From Flavobacteriales bacterium UBA4422 (lineage in GTDB: Bacteria; Bacteroidota; Bacteroidia; Flavobacteriales_G; Salibacteraceae): a stretch of DNA of 64,000 bases. Position 1 is the first letter of the stretch. Each line of letters begins with the position of its first letter. Position numbers and translations under genes: made by a program. The DNA lies in NCBI GenBank assembly GCA_002389645.1, contig DGQE01000007.1:1-64000 (forward strand), written 5' to 3'. Under the pieces are notes generated by a model. The model did no database searches. It was not told where the DNA came from and worked only from the letters and a program-made list of their open reading frames with translations. This document shows positions 26,515 through 34,399 of this stretch, one piece after another.

Positions 26515-28467
26515 ATGTCTGAATCATCTTTTCGTGCCGGAGAATTTTTGTCGCAAATTGTTTACCCTAAAGACTTGCGAGATAATTTTACGGTGGAACA
26601 ATTGCCTCAAGTTTGTGATGAACTCCGCGACTTTATCGTAGATATCGTATCTCAAAAAGGCGGTCATTTTGGTGCAAGCTTAGGTGTGGTTGAGTTGACG
26701 GTTGCACTTCATTATGCTTTCAATACGCCTGAGGATCGATTGGTTTGGGATGTTGGCCATCAAGCTTATGGTCATAAAATTTTAACAGGAAGACGGGATG
26801 TTTTTCATACTAACAGAAAGTATGGAGGTATCAGTGGTTTTCCGAAAATTATGGAAAGTGAATACGATACTTTCGGAGTAGGGCACTCTTCCACATCTAT
26901 TTCGGCTGCTTTAGGAATGGCAGTTGCTTCCAAGTTAAAGGGGGATCAACAAAGACAGCATGTCGCAGTGATTGGCGATGGAGCGATGACTGCGGGCTTA
27001 GCTTTTGAAGGGTTGAATCATGCGGGAGTTGAAAATAGCAACTTGCTTGTTGTACTCAATGATAATTGCATGAGTATTGATCCGAATGTCGGAGCCCTGA
27101 AGGATTACCTAACAGATATTACAACCTCTCACACTTACAATAAGGTCAAAGATGAAGTATGGCATTTGCTTGGTAAGGTCAGTAAATTTGGGCCTTCTGC
27201 AAGAGAGATCGTTCAAAAAGTAGAGCAAAGTATTAAGTCAACTTTACTCAGTCATTCAAATATGTTTGAGAGTTTGAACTTTAGATATTTCGGACCTATT
27301 GATGGGCATGATGTAATCCATTTGACCAAAGTTTTAGAAGATCTCAGGGATATTCCAGGGCCTAAAATTTTGCATTGTATCACTACTAAAGGGAAAGGAT
27401 ATGCTCCGGCTGAGGCTGGGTCTCCAACCAAATGGCATGCTCCAGGAATTTTCAATAAGGACACCGGGGAGATTATTAAAATCACCCCGAATAACCCTCA
27501 ACCACCAAAGTACCAAGAGGTATTTGGTCACACCATTGTAGAGTTAGCTGAGAAGAATGAAAAGATCATGGGTATTACTCCTGCAATGCCTTCGGGAAGT
27601 TCCTTAAACATTATGATGAAGGCGATGCCTGATCGTGCGTTTGATGTGGGAATAGCAGAACAACACGCGGTTACGTTTAGTGCTGGATTAGCGTCACAGG
27701 GTTTAGTGCCATTTTGTAATATCTATTCTTCATTTATGCAGCGGGCCTATGATCAAGTGGTGCATGATGTGGCTATTCAAAATTTGCACGTAGTGTTCTG
27801 TTTAGATAGAGCTGGATTTGCTGGAGATGATGGGCCTACCCATCATGGCGTTTATGATATCTCATATATGCGATGCATTCCAAATTTGATCGTATCAGCA
27901 CCAATGAATGAAGAAGAGTTGAGGAATTTGATGTACACAGCTCAATTAGATGAAACAAACGCACCGTTTGTGATTCGGTATCCAAGAGGTCAGGGAGTTA
28001 TGCCTGAATGGAAAACTCCGATGAAGAAGGTGAAAATAGGTTCAGGACGGAGGGTTGTTTCTGGGTCTGATATTGCCATATTAACATTTGGGCACCCAGG
28101 TAATTTTGCCCTTACAGCTGTTGAACAATTGAAGAAACGAGGAGTTTCAGCCGCATTGTACGATATGCGTTTTGTTAAACCGTTAGATGAGGTAATGCTA
28201 CATGAAATCTTTGGCAAATTTGACCAAGTAATAACTGTGGAAGATGGCTGTGTCCAAGGAGGTTTTGGAAGCGCTGTACTAGAATTCATGGTTGATCACG
28301 GATACAAATCTCAAGTGATAAGATTAGGCATTCCAGATCGAATAGTTGAGCATGGTTCTCAAGTCCAACTTTGGGCTGAATGTGGTTTTGATGCAGAAGG
28401 TATTCAGAAATCCGTGGAAAAGGCACTCTCATCTAAATCAGGAAACAAGAGTAATATAGCCGGTTAG
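26515..28467 (+). CDS. dxs: 1-deoxy-D-xylulose-5-phosphate synthase
   Basis: Condenses pyruvate and glyceraldehyde-3-phosphate, the first step of the MEP isoprenoid pathway and a source for thiamine and pyridoxal. The protein (650 residues, normal length) has WDVGHQAYGHK, the thiamine diphosphate motif GDGAMTAGLAFEGLNHAG ending NDN, the pyrimidine-domain FDVGIAEQHAVTF motif, and FVKPLDE and EDGCVQGGFGSAV in the C-terminal domain. Single gene, followed by a bidirectional terminator. Confidence 0.96.
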   Translation: MSESSFRAGEFLSQIVYPKDLRDNFTVEQLPQVCDELRDFIVDIVSQKGGHFGASLGVVELTVALHYAFNTPEDRLVWDVGHQAYGHKILTGRRDVFHTNRKYGGISGFPKIMESEYDTFGVGHSSTSISAALGMAVASKLKGDQQRQHVAVIGDGAMTAGLAFEGLNHAGVENSNLLVVLNDNCMSIDPNVGALKDYLTDITTSHTYNKVKDEVWHLLGKVSKFGPSAREIVQKVEQSIKSTLLSHSNMFESLNFRYFGPIDGHDVIHLTKVLEDLRDIPGPKILHCITTKGKGYAPAEAGSPTKWHAPGIFNKDTGEIIKITPNNPQPPKYQEVFGHTIVELAEKNEKIMGITPAMPSGSSLNIMMKAMPDRAFDVGIAEQHAVTFSAGLASQGLVPFCNIYSSFMQRAYDQVVHDVAIQNLHVVFCLDRAGFAGDDGPTHHGVYDISYMRCIPNLIVSAPMNEEELRNLMYTAQLDETNAPFVIRYPRGQGVMPEWKTPMKKVKIGSGRRVVSGSDIAILTFGHPGNFALTAVEQLKKRGVSAALYDMRFVKPLDEVMLHEIFGKFDQVITVEDGCVQGGFGSAVLEFMVDHGYKSQVIRLGIPDRIVEHGSQVQLWAECGFDAEGIQKSVEKALSSKSGNKSNIAG

Positions 28468-28482
28468 GCTGTTAATACGACC

Positions 28483-28524
28483 AAGAAAAAGCCCCAAGTA
28501 GATTTCTACTTGGGGCTTTTTCTT
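28483..28524. terminator. Bidirectional terminator between dxs and accC
   Basis: A 42-bp palindrome with 20-bp perfectly complementary arms (28483-28502 and 28505-28524) separated by TT. Each arm holds GCCCC/GGGGC flanked by A5/T5, so it forms a hairpin with a T tract in both directions and can end transcription of the convergent dxs and accC genes. Confidence 0.9.
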
Positions 28525-28538
28525 GTTTAATTTTTCAA

Positions 28539-29891
28539 TTAAGACATCATATCTTTTTTGAAATCCCATTCTTCTAGGAATTTCGTAGTGATCTTTCCGT
28601 CTCTGAACTTTGGTTGCTTCATCAATTCTTGATGAAATGGAATGGTCGTTTTTACACCTTCAATGATATACTCGCCTAAAGCTCTTTCCATCTTCGTAAT
28701 CGCTTCTTCTCTTGTCTGCGCTACAGTGATCAATTTAGATATCATCGAGTCGTAGAATGGAGGAATCACATATCCTGCATAAACATGAGTATCAATTCTT
28801 ATTCCATGTCCACCTGGTTCGTGATATTCGGTAATCTTACCAGGACTAGGACGAAAATCATTCAACGGATCTTCAGCGTTTATACGACATTGAATGGCGT
28901 GCCCTACAGGTTCGTAATTCTTGCCGCTAATAGGAATACCCGAAGCGATCTTGATTTGCTCTTTTATAAGATCATAATTGATTACTTCTTCTGTAATGGT
29001 ATGCTCCACTTGAATTCGAGTATTCATTTCCATGAAGTAGAAATTACGATCCTTATCTACTAAAAACTCAACTGTACCAACACCTTCATACCTAACTGCC
29101 TTTCCAGCCTTGATAGCTGCGTCCCCCATTTTCTTGCGAAGTTCTTTCGTCATAAAAGGAGATGGCGTTTCTTCCACTAGTTTTTGGTGTCTTCTTTGAA
29201 CGGAGCAATCACGCTCTGATAAGTGACACACTTTGCCTTGTTGGTCACCGGCAATTTGAATTTCAATATGGCGTGGTTCTACAATGAATTTCTCCATGTA
29301 CATGCCGTCATTCCCAAAGGCCGCTAAGGCTTCTTTACGAGCGGAGCTCCACGCTATCTTCACTTCTTCTTCGTTAGCGCACATGCGCATACCCTTGCCA
29401 CCACCACCGGCAGTAGCTTTCATGATAACCGGGTAGCCAATTTCTTTCGCAACCTTTATCGCATCTTCAAGTGATTCTAATAGACCTTCAGATCCAGGAA
29501 TGGTTGGCACACCTGCATCTTTCATGGTCTTTTTAGCACTTGACTTATCGCCCATTCCCTCAATTTGTTCAGGAAGTGCACCAATAAATTTGATTCCGTT
29601 CTCTTGGCAGATTTTAGAAAACTTTGCGTTTTCAGAAAGGAAACCATAACCTGGATGGATGGCATCTGAATTGGTAATTTCGGCCGCTGCAATAATGTTG
29701 GGTATTCTCAAGTATGACTCGCTGCTTGATGCGGGTCCAATACATACCGCTTCGTCAGCAAAGCGAACGTGCAAGCTGTCCGCATCCGCCTTTGAATAAA
29801 CAGCTACGGTTTTAATTCCCATCTCTCGGCAAGTGCGAATAATGCGCAATGCAATCTCACCTCGATTTGCGATTAATATTTTGTTGAACAT
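28539..29891 (-). CDS. accC: Acetyl-CoA carboxylase, biotin carboxylase subunit
   Basis: Carboxylates biotin on AccB with bicarbonate and ATP at the start of fatty acid synthesis. Full-length (450 residues) with the N-terminal ANRGEIALRIIRT, the ATP-grasp loop GGGGKGMR, the active-site region FYFMEMNTRIQVEHTITE and QCRINAEDP. Last gene of the plsX-fabH-accB-accC operon, 34 nt after accB. Confidence 0.96.
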   Translation of the reverse strand: MFNKILIANRGEIALRIIRTCREMGIKTVAVYSKADADSLHVRFADEAVCIGPASSSESYLRIPNIIAAAEITNSDAIHPGYGFLSENAKFSKICQENGIKFIGALPEQIEGMGDKSSAKKTMKDAGVPTIPGSEGLLESLEDAIKVAKEIGYPVIMKATAGGGGKGMRMCANEEEVKIAWSSARKEALAAFGNDGMYMEKFIVEPRHIEIQIAGDQQGKVCHLSERDCSVQRRHQKLVEETPSPFMTKELRKKMGDAAIKAGKAVRYEGVGTVEFLVDKDRNFYFMEMNTRIQVEHTITEEVINYDLIKEQIKIASGIPISGKNYEPVGHAIQCRINAEDPLNDFRPSPGKITEYHEPGGHGIRIDTHVYAGYVIPPFYDSMISKLITVAQTREEAITKMERALGEYIIEGVKTTIPFHQELMKQPKFRDGKITTKFLEEWDFKKDMMS

Positions 29892-29925
29892 ATGCTTTTA
29901 TGTTTTTGTGACTCCTAACGATGAC

Positions 29926-30426
29926 CTATGAGGGATCAACAAGGAATAAAGGTTGATCGTACTCGACTGGCGTAGCATCATCTACTAGCACCTTTACAAT
30001 CTTACCAGAAATTTCAGCTTCAATTTCATTAAATAACTTCATAGCCTCGATAATACAAATCACTTTTCCTGAGTTGATATCATCACCAACACTCACGAAA
30101 GCATCCGATTCTGGATTTGCTGAACGATAGAATGTTCCGATCATTGGCGATTTGATAGTGACGTATTTGTCATCATCGCTTTTGGTTTCTCCGCCTTTAC
30201 TGCTAGAATCTGCTGCTGGAGTCGGTGCCGGAGCCGCTACTGGAGCGGGAGCTGCATGCTGCTGAGGAATGTAGTTTTGTTGAGGCATAGCAACCATTTG
30301 TGTTGTTGGCTCACCTGCTTTATTTGTCTTGATATTGATCTTGAAATCCTTGGTCTCAAGTTCTACTTCGTTCACACCTGATTTAGATACGAACTTGATT
30401 AACGATTGTATTTGACTAATATCCAT
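29926..30426 (-). CDS. accB: Acetyl-CoA carboxylase, biotin carboxyl carrier protein
   Basis: The 166-residue protein has a basic/acidic N-terminal segment, a Pro/Ala-rich flexible linker (about 55-75) and a biotinyl domain with the biotin-accepting Lys130 in EAMKLF. Carries carboxybiotin between AccC and the carboxyltransferase. It follows fabH by 55 nt in the same operon. Confidence 0.96.
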   Translation of the reverse strand: MDISQIQSLIKFVSKSGVNEVELETKDFKINIKTNKAGEPTTQMVAMPQQNYIPQQHAAPAPVAAPAPTPAADSSSKGGETKSDDDKYVTIKSPMIGTFYRSANPESDAFVSVGDDINSGKVICIIEAMKLFNEIEAEISGKIVKVLVDDATPVEYDQPLFLVDPS

Positions 30427-30481
30427 ATTGGTTTATTTTTAAGGGGATACTAAAGTAATTTAATATGCGTGATCAGCAAGT

Positions 30482-31480
30482 TTATGAAGGGTTATATGCC
30501 CATTTGAGGTAAACTGAACCCCAGGTGAATCCACCTCCAAATGCTGAAAGAATAATATTGTCTCCTTTATGGAGTTTGTTTTCCCAATCTACCAAGCACA
30601 AAGGAATTGTTCCATTAGTAGTATTTCCATAACGATCAATGTTGATCATCACTTTTTCTTTTCCCACCCCCATGCGGTTGGCTGTCGCGTCAATAATTCG
30701 GAGATTAGCTTGGTGGGGTACTAGCCATGCTATGTCATCGGCTGTTAAGCTATTGCGCTGCATGATCTCATAGCTTACATCTGCCATCTTAGATACTGCA
30801 AACTTGAATACTGTTTTGCCTTCTTGATAAACGTAATGCTCTCCGCGTTCAACAGTTCCTGCACTAGCGGGACGCTCTGACCCACCTGCTTTTTGATGTA
30901 AAAACTCTTCTCCAGCGCCATCGCTCTTGAGAATGGCGTCTTGAATTCCATTGCCGGTTTCATCAGCTTCAAGTAATACGGCACCTGCCCCATCACCAAA
31001 AATGATGCATGTAGCACGATCAGTATAGTCAATAATAGATGACATTTTATCTGCTCCTATCACTACTACCTTCTTGTGTGTGCCACTTTCAATAAACTTA
31101 GATCCTGTAGTTAGTCCATATATAAAACCTGAACAAGCAGCGTTTAAATCAAATCCGAAGGCATTATTCATACCTACTTTTCGGCTAACAATATTAGCTG
31201 AGGCTGGGAATACCTTATCAGGTGTAACAGTGCAAAAAATAACCAAATCTATCTCCTCTGGGCCAATTCCTCGCTTTTCAAGCAATCGCTCTACTGCTAC
31301 TTTGGCCATTTCGGTTACACCTTGATCTTCGCCTTTAAGAATTCTTCTTTCTTTAATCCCAGTGCGACTAGTAATCCATTCGTCATTGGTATCTACCAAT
31401 TTTTCTAATTCCTTATTAGATAGGATATAATCAGGAACATATGAAGCAACCGCAGTGATAGCAGCGTTAATTTTTGTCAT
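30482..31480 (-). CDS. fabH: 3-oxoacyl-ACP synthase III
   Basis: Condenses an acyl-CoA primer with malonyl-ACP to start fatty acid synthesis. The triad is complete: Cys116 in NAACSGF, His256 in VPHQAN, and Asn286 in YGNTTNGT. Length 332 is normal. It is 6 nt from plsX in the operon. Confidence 0.96.
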   Translation of the reverse strand: MTKINAAITAVASYVPDYILSNKELEKLVDTNDEWITSRTGIKERRILKGEDQGVTEMAKVAVERLLEKRGIGPEEIDLVIFCTVTPDKVFPASANIVSRKVGMNNAFGFDLNAACSGFIYGLTTGSKFIESGTHKKVVVIGADKMSSIIDYTDRATCIIFGDGAGAVLLEADETGNGIQDAILKSDGAGEEFLHQKAGGSERPASAGTVERGEHYVYQEGKTVFKFAVSKMADVSYEIMQRNSLTADDIAWLVPHQANLRIIDATANRMGVGKEKVMINIDRYGNTTNGTIPLCLVDWENKLHKGDNIILSAFGGGFTWGSVYLKWAYNPS

Positions 31481-31486
31481 AGGTTT

Positions 31487-32431
31487 CTACTTAAACACTT
31501 TTCTGATCCGATCTGCCAATTTGGCCTCAGCAGTATCTACAGAAAGCTTAATCATATTTTTCACAGCATTCGCATTAGAAATACCGTGTCCGATAATAAC
31601 ATTTCCATTAACACCTAGAACCGGTGTTCCACCATAAATTTCATAATTAAAACGCTCGAAGTATTCATCTTTAACTCCTCTTTTGCGAAGCAGTGTATAA
31701 AGAGCTTCTGCTTGCTTTAGAATCACATTTCCTGTGAAACCATCGCATACTACAACATCAGCTTTTCCGCTAAAGAGGTCTCTACCTTCAATATTTCCAA
31801 TGAAATTATATTCTTGGGTGTCTTTCATTAACTGGTGAGCGGCTTGCGTTAGCATGTTGCCTTTTTCTTCTTCTTCACCTATGTTAATCAGACCAACCTT
31901 TGGATTTTCCATGTTGTAAATCTGTTCAGCGAGAATGCTTCCTAAAACACCAAATTGGTAGAGAACATCTGCTTTGCAATCAGAATTGATTCCAACATCA
32001 AGTAAAATGCTCATTCCACCATTCAAAATGGGTAAAGCAGTTGTAATGCATGGTCGAATAACTCCAGGAATTGTTCGAATGGTATACATTGCTGCAACCA
32101 ACATAGCACCAGTGTTTCCGGTGCTTGAAAACGCCTGAATATTTCCTTCTTGAAGTGATTTAAAGCCTAAGCCAATAGAAGAATTTGGCTTTTTCAGAAA
32201 TGCTTTTGCTGGATGTTCACTCATCGAAATGTTTTCGGTGGTGTGAACAATTTCAAACTCATCTTTTGGTTTGCCATTGGCTAATAAAATAGCTTCAATA
32301 GCAGAGCCATCTCCAAAAAGGACAATAGAAGATCGCTCGCCAAGTTCTTCTTTAGCAGCAATTGCTCCAAGAACGTTCGCGTCAGGGGCGAAATCTCCGC
32401 CTAAAACATCAAGGCCTACTTTCATGGCCAT
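31487..32431 (-). CDS. plsX: Phosphate acyltransferase PlsX
   Basis: Makes acyl-phosphate from acyl-ACP for PlsY-dependent phospholipid synthesis. Family start KVGLDVLGGDFAPDANVLGA, SSTGNTGAML, and the PIL-like CDGFTGNV segment fit; length 314 is normal. Either ATG (32431 or 32425, MA-MKV) could be used; both lie directly after the rpmF stop codon. Linked to fabH in nearly all bacteria, consistent with the setting. Confidence 0.95.
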   Translation of the reverse strand: MAMKVGLDVLGGDFAPDANVLGAIAAKEELGERSSIVLFGDGSAIEAILLANGKPKDEFEIVHTTENISMSEHPAKAFLKKPNSSIGLGFKSLQEGNIQAFSSTGNTGAMLVAAMYTIRTIPGVIRPCITTALPILNGGMSILLDVGINSDCKADVLYQFGVLGSILAEQIYNMENPKVGLINIGEEEEKGNMLTQAAHQLMKDTQEYNFIGNIEGRDLFSGKADVVVCDGFTGNVILKQAEALYTLLRKRGVKDEYFERFNYEIYGGTPVLGVNGNVIIGHGISNANAVKNMIKLSVDTAEAKLADRIRKVFK

Positions 32432-32437
32432 CTGATG

Positions 32438-32629
32438 TTAAGCCATTGATTCTTTCTCCATAACAACTCTACCCTTGTAGTAGAGTTTTCCTTCGTACCA
32501 ATGCGCTCTATGGAATAAGTGAGGCTGACCAGTAGTAGGACAAGTAGCGATTGTAGGTAACTCAGCTTTATAGTGAGTTCTTCTCTTGTCTCTTCTCGTT
32601 TTCGAGATTTTTCGTTTAGGATGTGCCAT
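32438..32629 (-). CDS. rpmF: 50S ribosomal protein L32
   Basis: The 63-residue protein starts MAHPKRKISKTRRDKRR, the usual basic N-terminus, followed by the TCPTTGQPH zinc-ribbon-like part. Only one Cys is present, so zinc binding is probably absent or incomplete. Located between yceD and plsX as in most bacteria. Confidence 0.95.
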   Translation of the reverse strand: MAHPKRKISKTRRDKRRTHYKAELPTIATCPTTGQPHLFHRAHWYEGKLYYKGRVVMEKESMA

Positions 32630-32639
32630 TTTACAAGCT

Positions 32640-33158
32640 TTAGTTTTTAAATTTTTTGAGCGCCTCCCATCTTGGGTCTAACTCATTGTCTTCTTCTTTT
32701 ATTTCTTCTTCAGGTGCTTCCTCTAAATATCGTAATACTTCAGGGTCACACTTGCCTTCGTCATGAACTCTTCTGGTAGGCAACCCGACCATGATATATT
32801 CATACATGAACTGTCCTAAATCTAATGACGACTCGTTTTCATTTAAAAAAATCACTTCGTCATCAGTAAAATCTGATTCTTCTGCAAATCTAACCACCAA
32901 ATTGCTTTCAGTACTTAATTCTATTTGTAGGTCTTCACCACAGCGATCGCACAATGTTTTGACGTGACCATCTATTTCAAAATCGAGGTTCAATAGCCGC
33001 TCTTGTTTCTCTAAGTGAACAATAACGGTGCAGTCTACATTATCAAAATCGCTAACTCCTTGAGCTTCGAAAAGCGAAGAGTCAACCTTGTGGGTGAATT
33101 CATGCTTACCGAGTGCAAGACTCACAAATTTGAGTTCGTATGAATGTTTAGGTTTCAA
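32640..33158 (-). CDS. yceD: YceD family protein (DUF177)
   Basis: The 172-residue protein has the conserved CDRCGEDL and GKCDPEVLRYL segments typical of DUF177, which precedes rpmF in many genomes and is linked to 23S rRNA processing or stability. The tail is acidic. First gene of the lipid operon and preceded by the best promoter in the window. Confidence 0.9.
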   Translation of the reverse strand: MKPKHSYELKFVSLALGKHEFTHKVDSSLFEAQGVSDFDNVDCTVIVHLEKQERLLNLDFEIDGHVKTLCDRCGEDLQIELSTESNLVVRFAEESDFTDDEVIFLNENESSLDLGQFMYEYIMVGLPTRRVHDEGKCDPEVLRYLEEAPEEEIKEEDNELDPRWEALKKFKN

Positions 33159-33180
33159 AGAGCTATCTAAAAAAGGGTTG

Positions 33181-33208
33181 CAAATGTAATGAATACCTTG
33201 AAAAACAA
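33181..33208 (-). promoter_or_regulatory. Bacteroidota promoter (TTG - 17 nt - TACATTTG) of the yceD-rpmF-plsX-fabH-accB-accC operon
   Basis: On the minus strand there is a TTG (33208-33206), 17 nt later TACATTTG (33188-33181), then CAACCC. This is the complete flavobacterial -33/-7 arrangement, 22 nt before the yceD start at 33158. It lies between pdxA (ends 33219) and yceD, so the two are likely transcribed separately. Confidence 0.75.
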
Positions 33209-33218
33209 GTGACTATTA

Positions 33219-34262
33219 TTATTTTGAAACACTTAACGGGTTTGATGAGATTTCTCGATAGTGCATACGCTCGTTTGCAATGTCGCACGCTGCCAAAATT
33301 GCCTGTCTGAATGAGGTTTCTGATGCGATACCTTTCCCAGCAATATCAAAGGCTACGCCATGATCAGGCGAAGTCCTTACGATGGGTAGTCCAGCAGTGA
33401 AGTTTACACCTTCTTCGAAAGCTAAAGCTTTGAAGGGCGCCAAACCTTGGTCGTGGTACATCGCCAAAATGCCGTCAAAACTATTTCTGTTAGGGGACCC
33501 AAAGAAGCCATCGGCAGCAAATGGTCCGAAAGCTAATATGCCTTCTTCTTTTGCATTCGAAATAGCCGGTGAAATGATTTTCGACTCCTGATCGCCCATT
33601 AACCCAGCGTCACCGTTGTGCGGGTTTAAACCGAATACTGCAATTTTTGGGCGGTGTATTCCAAAGTCTTGGGTTAATGATTTTGCAAATACCCTGAGTT
33701 TCGTAAGAATAAGATCAGAAGTCAAATGAGATGTTATTTCCTCAACAGGAATGTGCCCAGTAGCAACTGCCACCCGCAGATTATTATGCACCAAAATCAT
33801 AAGCGGGTTCTCCTCATTGGCATATGCGGCTAAGAACTCAGTGTGTCCTGGGAAATTGAATTCTTCAGATTGAATGTTCTTTTTATTTATTGGCGCAGTA
33901 ACGAGAACATCAATTTTTGTACTAGCAATATCTTCAACAGCGGCTTTCAAAGACTTGAATGCATACTCACCGCCTGTTGACGTTGATAAACCGAATTCTA
34001 AATTGATTTCTTCTTTCCAAACATTCAGTACGTTAACTTTATTTGCATCAGCGTTCTCGGCACTTTCTATCGAATGAAAGTGAAAGCCCTCCAGTTTAAG
34101 TTCGTGTTTTTGATGCTTAACCAATTCTTGAGAAGCGTATATGATAGGTGTGCAATGCTGATATATTCGAGAGTCTGAAAGAGCTTTTAATATGACCTCA
34201 ACTCCAATTCCGTTAATGTCTCCGCACGTAATCCCTACCTTAAGCTTCTTGTGTTTACTCAT
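33219..34262 (-). CDS. pdxA: 4-hydroxythreonine-4-phosphate dehydrogenase
   Basis: Converts 4-phosphohydroxy-L-threonine towards pyridoxine 5'-phosphate with NAD. Starts with KVGITCGDINGIGVEVI, has the metal-binding FPGHTEFLA and AMYHDQGLAPFKAL, and RTSPDHGVAFDIAGKG near the end. Length 347 is normal. Divergent from the T9SS type B gene. Confidence 0.95.
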   Translation of the reverse strand: MSKHKKLKVGITCGDINGIGVEVILKALSDSRIYQHCTPIIYASQELVKHQKHELKLEGFHFHSIESAENADANKVNVLNVWKEEINLEFGLSTSTGGEYAFKSLKAAVEDIASTKIDVLVTAPINKKNIQSEEFNFPGHTEFLAAYANEENPLMILVHNNLRVAVATGHIPVEEITSHLTSDLILTKLRVFAKSLTQDFGIHRPKIAVFGLNPHNGDAGLMGDQESKIISPAISNAKEEGILAFGPFAADGFFGSPNRNSFDGILAMYHDQGLAPFKALAFEEGVNFTAGLPIVRTSPDHGVAFDIAGKGIASETSFRQAILAACDIANERMHYREISSNPLSVSK

Positions 34263-34399
34263 ACGTTAAAATATTAACCGTATTCCTAATTGATCAACAT
34301 TTGTCAATTCAAAATGTATTACTTTGAATAACGGTGATCAAAGGTATGAATAGCAACTGCAACGAAACATATGATTTTAACGTCTTATTATTTGTGAAA

